NCBI RefSeq assembly: GCF_002939385.1
Contig: NZ_MULI01000026.1
Span: 21,555-85,554 of the forward strand
DNA from: Streptomyces sp. MH60
GTDB lineage: Bacteria > Actinomycetota > Actinomycetes > Streptomycetales > Streptomycetaceae
DNA: 64,000 bases
Reading direction: 5' to 3'
In this document: one piece after another, positions 49,525-56,952 of the stretch
Layout of the letters: each line of letters starts with the position of its first letter
Position numbering within the stretch: the stretch's first letter is position 1
Position numbers and translations under genes: made by a program
The notes under the pieces: model-generated
The model's database searches: none
The model's input: only the letters and a program-made list of their open reading frames with translations
What the model was told of the DNA's origin: nothing

Positions 49525-51018
49525 ATGAGCGACATCATCAAGCTCACCGCGGCCGAGATCGCCGCGAGGATCGCGTCCGGCGAGCTGACCGCCGTCCAGG
49601 TCACCGAGGCCCACCTGGCCCGCATCGAGGCCGTCGACGAGAAGGTGCACGCCTTCCTGCACGTGGACCGCGAGGGCGCGCTGGCCCAGGCCCGCGCCGT
49701 CGACGAGAAGCGCGAGCGCGGCGAGAAGCTCGGCCCGCTGGCCGGTGTCCCGCTCGCGCTCAAGGACATCTTCACCACCGAGGGCATCCCCACCACCGTC
49801 GGCTCGAAGATCCTCGAGGGCTGGATCCCGCCGTACGACGCGACCGTCACCAAGCGCCTCAAGGCCGCCGACGTCGTCATCCTCGGCAAGACCAACATGG
49901 ACGAGTTCGCCATGGGGTCCTCCACCGAGAACAGCGCCTACGGCCCGACCGGCAACCCCTGGGACCTCACCAAGATCCCCGGCGGCTCCGGCGGCGGTTC
50001 GTCCGCCGCGCTCGCCGCCTTCCAGGCCCCGCTCGCCATCGGCACCGACACCGGCGGCTCCATCCGTCAGCCCGCGTCCGTCACCGGCACGGTCGGCGTC
50101 AAGCCGACGTACGGCGGCGTCTCCCGCTACGGCATGGTGGCCTTCTCCTCCTCCCTCGACCAGGGCGGCCCCTGCGCCCGCACGGTCCTGGACGCGGCCC
50201 TGCTGCACGAGGTGATCGCCGGGCACGACCCGATGGACTCCACCTCCATCGACGCGCCGGTCCCCGCCGTCGTCGAGGCGGCCCGCAACGGCAGCGTGGA
50301 CGGCATGCGCGTCGGCGTCGTCAAGCAGTTCCGCGGCGAGGGCTACCAGGCCGGTGTCGTCCAGCGCTTCGACGAGTCCGTCGAGCTGCTGAAGTCGCTG
50401 GGTGCCGAGATCGTCGAGCTGGACTGCCCGTCCTTCGACCTCGCGCTCTCCGCGTACTACCTGATCGCGCCCTCCGAGTGCTCCTCCAACCTCGCCCGCT
50501 TCGACGGCCTGCGCTACGGCGCGCGCGTCGGCGACGACGGCACGCACTCGGCCGAGGAGGTCACCTCCCTGACCCGCGAGGCCGGGTTCGGCCCCGAGGT
50601 CAAGCGCCGCATCATGCTCGGCACGTACGCCCTGTCGAGCGGGTACTACGACGCGTACTACGGCAGCGCCCAGAAGGTCCGCACCCTCATCAAGCAGGAG
50701 TTCGAGCGGGCCTTCGAGCAGGTCGACGTGATCGTCTCCCCGACGACCCCGACCACCGCCTTCGCGATCGGCGAGCGCGCCGACGACCCGATGGCGATGT
50801 ACCTGGCCGACCTGTGCACCATCCCCACCAACCTGGCGGGCAACGCGGCCATGTCGCTGCCCTGCGGCCTCGCGCCCGAGGACAACCTGCCGGTGGGTCT
50901 GCAGATCATCGCCCCCGCCATGAAGGACGACCGGCTCTACAAGGTCGGCGCCGCCGTCGAGGCCGCCTTCGTGGAAAAGTGGGGCCACCCGCTGATCGAG
51001 GAGGCACCGTCGCTGTGA
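49525..51018 (+). CDS. gatA: Asp-tRNA(Asn)/Glu-tRNA(Gln) amidotransferase subunit A
   Basis: The glutaminase subunit, 497 residues, of the amidase-signature family. The catalytic triad is visible: K80 (PLALKDIFTTEG), cis-Ser S155 (PGGSGGGSSAALAAF) and nucleophile S179 (IGTDTGGSIRQPAS). ATG 49525 follows GGGGGAGGAG. Its stop overlaps the GTG of a small membrane protein gene (GTGA), which lies between gatA and gatB. The ammonia made here travels through a tunnel to GatB. Confidence 0.98.
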   Translation: MSDIIKLTAAEIAARIASGELTAVQVTEAHLARIEAVDEKVHAFLHVDREGALAQARAVDEKRERGEKLGPLAGVPLALKDIFTTEGIPTTVGSKILEGWIPPYDATVTKRLKAADVVILGKTNMDEFAMGSSTENSAYGPTGNPWDLTKIPGGSGGGSSAALAAFQAPLAIGTDTGGSIRQPASVTGTVGVKPTYGGVSRYGMVAFSSSLDQGGPCARTVLDAALLHEVIAGHDPMDSTSIDAPVPAVVEAARNGSVDGMRVGVVKQFRGEGYQAGVVQRFDESVELLKSLGAEIVELDCPSFDLALSAYYLIAPSECSSNLARFDGLRYGARVGDDGTHSAEEVTSLTREAGFGPEVKRRIMLGTYALSSGYYDAYYGSAQKVRTLIKQEFERAFEQVDVIVSPTTPTTAFAIGERADDPMAMYLADLCTIPTNLAGNAAMSLPCGLAPEDNLPVGLQIIAPAMKDDRLYKVGAAVEAAFVEKWGHPLIEEAPSL

Positions 51019-51254
51019 ACGCACTGTCCAAGGCCAAGGGCTTCAAGAAGTCCAAGTCCGGTCTGTACGTCTCGATGGCCACGTCGGCGTTCGGCGCCGT
51101 CGGGGTCTACAAGCAGATCAAGAAGGCCCGTGGCGAGAGCGACACGCTGCGACTGCTCGACGCCGTCGTCACCGGAGCCGCCGTCGTCACCAACCTCGCC
51201 ATCCTGTACCGCGAGCTGAAGCGTCTCGGCGACGACGACGTCCTGCTGGGCTGA
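51015..51254 (+). CDS. Small membrane protein inserted in the gat operon
   Basis: A 79-residue protein starting with the GTG that overlaps the gatA stop. The N-terminus is basic (NALSKAKGFKKSKSGLYVSM), a first hydrophobic stretch is ATSAFGAVGVYKQI, and a second is LLDAVVTGAAVVTNLAILYRE; the end is acidic (LGDDDVLLG). Codon bias is typical. The overlap and the 15-base gap to gatB show it is translated as part of the operon. No known amidotransferase part matches it and I do not recognise a family. Confidence 0.82.
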   Translation: MNALSKAKGFKKSKSGLYVSMATSAFGAVGVYKQIKKARGESDTLRLLDAVVTGAAVVTNLAILYRELKRLGDDDVLLG

Positions 51255-51269
51255 GAGGGAAGTTTCACC

Positions 51270-52784
51270 GTGACCACCACGACCGACCTGGTGTCGTACG
51301 AGGACGCACTCGCGTCGTACGACCCCGTCATGGGCCTTGAGGTCCATGTCGAACTCGGCACCCACACCAAGATGTTCTGCGGCTGTTCGACCGCACTGGG
51401 TGCCGACCCGAACACCCAGACCTGCCCCGTCTGCCTCGGCATGCCCGGCGCGCTCCCGGTCGTCAACGCGACCGGCGTGGAGTCGGCGATCAAGATCGGT
51501 CTCGCGCTGAACTGCGAGATCGCCGAGTGGTGCCGCTTCGCCCGGAAGAACTACTTCTATCCGGACATGCCGAAGAACTTCCAGACCTCCCAGTACGACG
51601 AGCCCATCGCCTTCGACGGCTACCTCGACGTGCAGCTGGAGGACGGGGAGACCTTCCGCGTCCAGATCGAGCGCGCCCACATGGAGGAGGACACCGGCAA
51701 GTCGCTGCACGTCGGCGGCGCCACGGGCCGTATCCACGGGGCCTCGCACTCCCTCCTCGACTACAACCGCGCCGGCATCCCGCTCATCGAGATCGTCACC
51801 AAGCCGATCGAGGGCGCGGGCGAGCGGGCGCCGGAGGTCGCGCGGGCCTACGTCCGCGAGCTGCGCGAACTCATCCGTGCCCTCGGCGTGTCCGATGCCC
51901 GCATGGAGATGGGCCAGATGCGCTGCGACGTGAACCTGTCGCTGCGCCCGCACGGCCGGGAGAAGTTCGGCACCCGCAGCGAGACCAAGAACGTCAACTC
52001 GCTGCGCTCCGTCGAGCGTGCCGCCCGCTTCGAGATCCAGCGGCACGCCGCCGTGCTCAACGACGGCGGCACGATCATCCAGGAGACCCGCCACTTCCAC
52101 GAGGACACGGGGTCCACGACCTCCGGCCGCGTGAAGGAGGAGGCGGAGGACTACCGGTACTTCCCGGAGCCCGACCTGGTGCCCGTCGCCCCGTCCCGCG
52201 AGTGGGTCGAGGAGATCCGGTCCGCCCTGCCCGAGCTGCCGCTGGTGCGCCGCAACCGGCTCCGCGAGGAGTGGGGCATCTCCGGCAACGACATGCAGTC
52301 CATCCTCAACGCCGGAGCCCTGGACCCGATCGTCGCCACGATCGACGCCGGTGCCGACGCGGCCTCCGCCCGCAAGTGGTGGATGGGCGAGCTGGCCCGC
52401 AGCGCCAACGAGTCGGGCAAGACGCTCGACGAGCTGGCGATCACGCCGGTCCAGGTCGCCCGCGTCGCCGAACTGGTCACGAAGGGCGAGCTGAACGACA
52501 AGCTGGCCCGCCAGGTCATCCTGGGCGTCCTCGCCGGTGAGGGCACGCCGGACGAGGTCGTCGACCGGCGCGGTCTGAAGGTCGTCTCCGACGAGGGCGC
52601 GCTGACCGCCGCCGTCGACGAGGCCATCGCCGGCAACCCGGGCGTCGCGGACAAGATCCGCGGCGGCAAGGTGGCCGCGGCCGGCGCCCTGGTCGGCGCG
52701 GTCATGAAGGCGACCCGGGGCCAGGCGGACGCGGCCCGCGTCAAGGAGCTGATCCTGGAGAAGCTGGGCGTCACCGAGGGCTGA
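51270..52784 (+). CDS. gatB: Asp-tRNA(Asn)/Glu-tRNA(Gln) amidotransferase subunit B
   Basis: The kinase/tRNA-binding subunit, 504 residues. PVMGLEVHVELGTHTKMFCG, CSTALGADPNTQTCPVCLGM (with the zinc-site cysteines), KNYFYPDMPKNFQTSQYDEP and HMEEDTGKSLHVGG are strict GatB signatures; the C-terminal YqeY-like tail ends KELILEKLGVTEG. GTG 51270 has AGGGAAG upstream. The presence of GatCAB implies that Gln-tRNA is made by the indirect route, as in other actinobacteria. Confidence 0.98.
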   Translation: MTTTTDLVSYEDALASYDPVMGLEVHVELGTHTKMFCGCSTALGADPNTQTCPVCLGMPGALPVVNATGVESAIKIGLALNCEIAEWCRFARKNYFYPDMPKNFQTSQYDEPIAFDGYLDVQLEDGETFRVQIERAHMEEDTGKSLHVGGATGRIHGASHSLLDYNRAGIPLIEIVTKPIEGAGERAPEVARAYVRELRELIRALGVSDARMEMGQMRCDVNLSLRPHGREKFGTRSETKNVNSLRSVERAARFEIQRHAAVLNDGGTIIQETRHFHEDTGSTTSGRVKEEAEDYRYFPEPDLVPVAPSREWVEEIRSALPELPLVRRNRLREEWGISGNDMQSILNAGALDPIVATIDAGADAASARKWWMGELARSANESGKTLDELAITPVQVARVAELVTKGELNDKLARQVILGVLAGEGTPDEVVDRRGLKVVSDEGALTAAVDEAIAGNPGVADKIRGGKVAAAGALVGAVMKATRGQADAARVKELILEKLGVTEG

Positions 52785-52803
52785 CATCCGGTCACACCAC
52801 GAG

Positions 52804-52843
52804 CCCTGGGGGGACACGCCGACCGCGGCGTGTCCCCCCAGGG
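52804..52843 (+). terminator. Strong terminator of the gat operon
   Basis: CCCTGGGGGGACACGCCG (52804-52821) pairs perfectly with CGGCGTGTCCCCCCAGGG (52826-52843) across a four-base loop, followed by CCGTTGTTGTG. It begins 19 bases after the gatB stop. Confidence 0.88.
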
Positions 52844-53025
52844 CCGTTGTTGTGAATAAGGCCACTAAGTCCGCAAAGGATCACTTCTGCCTGCAAGAGT
52901 GATTCCGCATTGCTCATGCGTTCTTTGCGGGCGATTCACACCGTGGACGTCTGTTCCCGGTGTTCCCGGCTTTCCGGGTGTTCCCGGTCAAAGATCCACA
53001 ATCAGACACCCCCGGGAGCACGTTC

Positions 53026-55272
53026 GTGGCAGCCCTCGCACGCTGGTGTGTTCGACGTCGCCTGGTAGCCGTCCTGCTCTGGCTGCTCGCCCTCGGCGGC
53101 GTGGCCGCGGCCGCCACGGTCACCGGCTCCGCGTACTCCAACGACTACGGGATCCCCGGCACCGGCTCCGACCGCGCCTCCCGGCTGCTCGAATCCCGCT
53201 TCCCCGACCTCGGCGGCGACAGCGACACGATCGTCTGGCACACCACGACCGGCACCGTCCGCGCCGCCGACGTCGAACAGGCCATGACCCGCACCCTGGA
53301 CCGCATCGCGGACCTGCCCGGGGTGGCCGCGGTCACCAACCCGTACCACGACCCCGACTCGCCTCTCATCAGCGAGAACGCCGACACCGCGTACGCCACC
53401 GTCACCTTCGGGGCCGCCTCCCAGGACATCGACGCGGGCCAGGCGCGGGCCGTGGTCGACACCGCCGAGTCGGCCGAGACCGACGGACTCCGGATCGAAC
53501 TGGGCGGCAGCGCCATAGCGCTCACCGAGTCCGGCGGCAGCCACCTCGCCGAGGCCGTCGGCGTGGCCGTGGCCGCGGTCGTCCTGTTCCTGGCCTTCGG
53601 CTCCGTCGCCGCGGCGCTGCTGCCCATCGCCACCGCGCTGGTCTCCGTCGGCACCGCCTACGCCGGCATCACGCTCCTCGGCCACGCCATGACCGTCGCC
53701 GACTTCGCTCCCATGCTGGGCACCCTCATCGGACTCGGCGTGGGCATCGACTACGCCCTGTTCATCGTCACCCGACACCGGCGCGGACTGAAACGGGGGC
53801 TGTCGGTCGCGGAGGCCGCCGCCGACGCCGTGGCGACCACCGGACGAGCCGTCGTCTTCGCGGGTGCCACCGTGTGCATCGCCCTGCTGGGGATGCTGAT
53901 CCTCCGGCTCAGCTTCCTCAACGGCGTCGCCCTCGCCGCCTCGCTGACCGTGCTCCTCACCGTCGCGGCCTCCGTGACGCTGCTGCCGGCCCTGCTGGCG
54001 TACATCGGCCCGCGCGCCCTGAGCCGGCGCGAGCGGCGCCGGCTCGCCGAGCACGGTCCCGAGCCCGAGGTGCCGACCGGGTTCGCCGCCCGCTGGTCGG
54101 CCTTCGTCGAGCGTCACCCGAAACTGCTCGGCGTGCTCGCCCTCGTCGTCATCACCGTCATCGCCCTGCCCACCCTCGGCCTGCGCCTCGGCACCTCCGA
54201 CCAGGGCAACGACCCCAAGGGCACCACCACCCGCCAGGCCTACGACCTCCTCGCCGACGGCTTCGGCCCCGGCGTCAACGGTCCGCTCACCCTGGTCACC
54301 GAGGTCCGCGGCGCCGAGGACCGCCTCGCCCTGGACAACCTCGACGCCACCCTGCGCACCACCGAGGGCGTCTCCTCGGTGACACCGGTGATGTACAACT
54401 CCGGCGGCGACGCGGCGTACCTCACCGTCGTACCCGAGTCGGCGCCGCAGTCGCAGCAGACCAGCGACCTGGTCGAACGGCTGCGCGACGAGGTGCTGCC
54501 GCGCGCCGAGGCCGGTACGGCGCTCGACGTGCACGTGGGCGGCGTGACGGCCGGCTACGACGACTTCGCCGACGTCATCATCGGCAAGCTGCCCCTCTTC
54601 GTCGGCGTCGTCATCGGGCTCGGCTGCCTGCTGCTCCTGCTGGCCTTCCGCTCCGTCGGCATCCCCCTCAAGGCCGCCGCCATGAACGTGGCCGCGGTGG
54701 CCGCCGCCTTCGGCGTGGTGGTGGCGATCTTCCAGTGGGGCTGGGGGAGCGAACTGCTCGGCCTCGGCAGCGCCGGGCCGATCGAACCCTTCCTGCCCGT
54801 GATCATGGTCTCGGTGCTCTTCGGGCTCTCCATGGACTACCAGGTCTTCCTCGTCAGCCGGATGTACGAGGAGTGGCTGGAGACCGGCGACAACCGCCGC
54901 GCCGTCCGGGTCGGACTCGCCGAGACCGGCCGCGTGATCAACTCCGCCGCCGTCATCATGATCTCGGTCTTCCTCGCCTTCGTCCTCAGCGGCGACCGGG
55001 TGATCGCCATGTTCGGCATCGCGCTCGCCGCCGCCGTCGCCCTGGACGCCTTCGTGCTGCGCACCCTCCTGGTGCCCGCCCTGATGCACCTGCTCGGCCG
55101 CGCCAACTGGTGGCTGCCGCGCCGCCTGGACGCCCTCCTGCCCCGCATCAGCATCGAGCCGCCCGAGTGCCGGGCCGCCCATGAAAGGCTGGCCGCGGTG
55201 ACGGACGCCGAGGTGGCGGACGTCCTCGCAAAGGAGGAACGACAGCGGGATGTACGCGATACCACTGGGTGA
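53026..55272 (+). CDS. MMPL-family RND transporter
   Basis: A 748-residue MmpL-type membrane protein. It has two repeats, each with one N-terminal helix, a large outer loop and five helices. Repeat 1 contains GIPGTGSDRASRLLESRFPD and the MMPL core LIGLGVGIDYALFIVTRHRR; repeat 2 contains MVSVLFGLSMDYQVFLVSRM. The D in GIDYALF and MDYQVF matches the proton-relay Asp-Tyr pair. GTG 53026 has GGGAG eight bases upstream; the open frame extends further upstream without a sensible start. The 241-base leader has a CACTT-N9-AAGAGTG inverted repeat and four GTTCCCGG-like words. Cargo is unknown; lipids or antibiotics are usual. Confidence 0.93.
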   Translation: MAALARWCVRRRLVAVLLWLLALGGVAAAATVTGSAYSNDYGIPGTGSDRASRLLESRFPDLGGDSDTIVWHTTTGTVRAADVEQAMTRTLDRIADLPGVAAVTNPYHDPDSPLISENADTAYATVTFGAASQDIDAGQARAVVDTAESAETDGLRIELGGSAIALTESGGSHLAEAVGVAVAAVVLFLAFGSVAAALLPIATALVSVGTAYAGITLLGHAMTVADFAPMLGTLIGLGVGIDYALFIVTRHRRGLKRGLSVAEAAADAVATTGRAVVFAGATVCIALLGMLILRLSFLNGVALAASLTVLLTVAASVTLLPALLAYIGPRALSRRERRRLAEHGPEPEVPTGFAARWSAFVERHPKLLGVLALVVITVIALPTLGLRLGTSDQGNDPKGTTTRQAYDLLADGFGPGVNGPLTLVTEVRGAEDRLALDNLDATLRTTEGVSSVTPVMYNSGGDAAYLTVVPESAPQSQQTSDLVERLRDEVLPRAEAGTALDVHVGGVTAGYDDFADVIIGKLPLFVGVVIGLGCLLLLLAFRSVGIPLKAAAMNVAAVAAAFGVVVAIFQWGWGSELLGLGSAGPIEPFLPVIMVSVLFGLSMDYQVFLVSRMYEEWLETGDNRRAVRVGLAETGRVINSAAVIMISVFLAFVLSGDRVIAMFGIALAAAVALDAFVLRTLLVPALMHLLGRANWWLPRRLDALLPRISIEPPECRAAHERLAAVTDAEVADVLAKEERQRDVRDTTG

Positions 55273-55831
55273 CGGAGCCGAGCTGCGCCCCCTGGAGACC
55301 TGGCACGCCGAGGAGTTCCTGGCCCACCTGGACCGCGGCCGGGACTTCATCACCGAGCACATCCCGTTCGGGGCGAAGGCCACCGACGTCGACTCGGCGC
55401 GCGAGGTGCTCCAGGCCTACGCCGACCGGCACGCCGCCGACAGCGGCTTCCTGCACGGGCTGTGGCTGGACGGCACGCTGGTCGGCGGCCTGCTCTACCG
55501 GGTCTTCGACGCCGCCACCGGCGTCTGCGAGATCGGCTGCTGGCTGGAGCCCGCGGCAACGGGCCGCGGCCTGGTCACCCGCGGCGCCCGCGTGCTGATC
55601 GACTGGGCCTTCGACGAGCGCGGCATGCACCGCGTGGAGTGGTACGCCTCCTCGGCGAACACCCCGAGTGTCAACGCCGCGCGGCGACTCGGCATGATGC
55701 GAGAGGGCGTGCTGCGCGAGAGCTTCCCCCACCGGGGCACGCGCCAGGACATGGAGGTGTGGGCGGTGCTCGCACCCGAGTGGCGTGCGGCACGCGAGGC
55801 ACGCGCGCGTGCCGCTCACAAGGATCATTAA
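55250..55831 (+). CDS. GNAT acetyltransferase (RimJ/RimL type)
   Basis: A 193-residue N-acetyltransferase of the ribosomal-protein-alanine/serine acetyltransferase group. LRPLETWHAEEFLAHLDRGR, EIGCWLEPAATGRGLVTRGA (acetyl-CoA loop with the G-x-G-x-V variant) and HRVEWYASSANTPSVNAARR with LGMMREGVLRE are the classic motifs. ATG 55250 is preceded by GGAGGA and overlaps the last 23 bases of the MMPL gene, so the two are translationally coupled. A functional link between the transporter and the acetyltransferase is likely but the substrate is unknown. Confidence 0.92.
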   Translation: MYAIPLGDGAELRPLETWHAEEFLAHLDRGRDFITEHIPFGAKATDVDSAREVLQAYADRHAADSGFLHGLWLDGTLVGGLLYRVFDAATGVCEIGCWLEPAATGRGLVTRGARVLIDWAFDERGMHRVEWYASSANTPSVNAARRLGMMREGVLRESFPHRGTRQDMEVWAVLAPEWRAAREARARAAHKDH

Positions 55832-55866
55832 GGGACCTCTCAGACAGCGTCCGTACGGTGCGAGGC

Positions 55867-56466
55867 ATGGGAACGAAGACAGTGGACGAGACCGGCGTGA
55901 AGACCGACGAGCACAAGACGGACGAGGCGACCGAGGCGACCGACGCCGCCGGGTCCACCGAGGTCACCAAGGCGGCCGAGGCCCCCGAGGCGGCCGAGAC
56001 CGACACCCCGGAGGGCGCCGACGCGGCGGCGGACGAGGACACGGACGGCACCGAAGGGACCGGGGCGGGCCCCACCGGCGTCGGGCAGGGCGCGGGCGCC
56101 GTCGTCTCCGCCGGTCTCGGCATCGTCTCCCTGACCGGCAGCTGGGTCGGCACCGTGGCCTCCGCGCGCGAGTCGCTGATGGGCCAGCTGCAGACCTCCT
56201 CGTCGTCGAACGTCGGCACGCTGATCGAGAAGGGCTACGGCAACGCCTGGCAGGCCACCGCGATGTGGGGCGGCATCTTCGCCCTGGTCGCGCTGATCGT
56301 CGGCGTCGTCGTGCTGGCCCGCCCCGCGTTCGGCGCGCCGGGCCGCCCGCAGGCCCCGTGGATCAAGTCGGTCGCCTGGGCGGGCGTCGCCCTCGGCGTC
56401 ATCGGCCTGCTCCTGGCCGTCCTGAAGTACACGGACGTCCTGCTGGGGCTGCCCTCCGCCGGCTGA
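55867..56466 (+). CDS. Membrane protein with an acidic disordered N-terminus
   Basis: A 199-residue protein. The first ~70 residues are rich in Glu, Thr, Asp and Ala (DEATEATDAAGSTEVTKAAE), certainly disordered. Then come GAGAVVSAGLGIVSLTGSWV, a Ser-rich loop ARESLMGQLQTSSSSNVGTL, and two helices, MWGGIFALVALIVGVVVLA and VAWAGVALGVIGLLLAVLKY. ATG 55867 has GAGG close upstream. I recognise no named family, though the helix pair looks like many streptomycete membrane proteins. It may share the MMPL-GNAT transcript, 35 bases after it. A strong hairpin follows. Confidence 0.78.
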   Translation: MGTKTVDETGVKTDEHKTDEATEATDAAGSTEVTKAAEAPEAAETDTPEGADAAADEDTDGTEGTGAGPTGVGQGAGAVVSAGLGIVSLTGSWVGTVASARESLMGQLQTSSSSNVGTLIEKGYGNAWQATAMWGGIFALVALIVGVVVLARPAFGAPGRPQAPWIKSVAWAGVALGVIGLLLAVLKYTDVLLGLPSAG

Positions 56467-56478
56467 CCAGGCACCTTC

Positions 56479-56531
56479 TGAGGGGTCTTAGGGCCATCGC
56501 ACGCCTGTGGCGCGCGTCCTAAGACCCCTCA
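56479..56531 (+). terminator. Terminator hairpin, 14-bp stem
   Basis: TGAGGGGTCTTAGG (56479-56492) pairs perfectly with CCTAAGACCCCTCA (56518-56531); the 25-base loop can fold further (ACGCC with GGCGC). It should end the MMPL-GNAT-membrane protein transcript. Confidence 0.8.
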
Positions 56532-56662
56532 CGGATGTCTAAGGCCCCCCGCGGCGCCGAAGATGCGGAACTTACCCGATGTGGCCCACCCCCCTGGGAG
56601 ACGAAGGTTGAGGCATCGCAAACGAGCGAAGCCGAAACCGAAGAGGAACCGAGGGGCACACC

Positions 56663-56848
56663 ATGTACGAGTACGAGATCCAGCGGTATCGCTCCGCCGA
56701 GCTGATCCGCCGCGCCGACGAGGCCCGGCTGGCCCGCGAGGCGGTCCGGGCCCGGCGCGCCGCCCGCCGGGCGGCCCGCCACGGCGCCGCCGAGGCGGAG
56801 AGCCATACGCCGCGACAGCACCGGCACCGGTTCCCCCGGGCCGCGTGA
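56663..56848 (+). CDS. Small basic helical protein, 61 residues
   Basis: A 61-residue protein starting MYEYEIQRYRSAELIRRADE and continuing as a long, strongly basic amphipathic helix (ARLAREAVRARRAARRAARH), then a polar tail. It has normal Streptomyces codon bias and GAGGGG six bases before the ATG at 56663, so I call it real. No known family or catalytic feature is visible. A GTG at 56845 overlaps its stop (GTGA) in the frame of the LuxR gene that follows, so the two could be translationally coupled. Confidence 0.7.
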   Translation: MYEYEIQRYRSAELIRRADEARLAREAVRARRAARRAARHGAAEAESHTPRQHRHRFPRAA

Positions 56849-56952
56849 ACGGGGGAGCCGGGGAGGGAGGCCGCACGGCCTCCCTCCCCGCCGTCGTTCC
56901 CGTCGCCGTCCACCTGCCGAAAACCGGTGACCCGCTGTCGTACCCCCGTGCG

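Noticed and set aside
47496..51254. A plus-strand frame of 1250 codons crossing the TetR, cupin and gat genes
   Set aside because: Only its last 79 codons (51015-51254) make sense as a protein; the remainder is an Arg-rich shadow frame of other genes.
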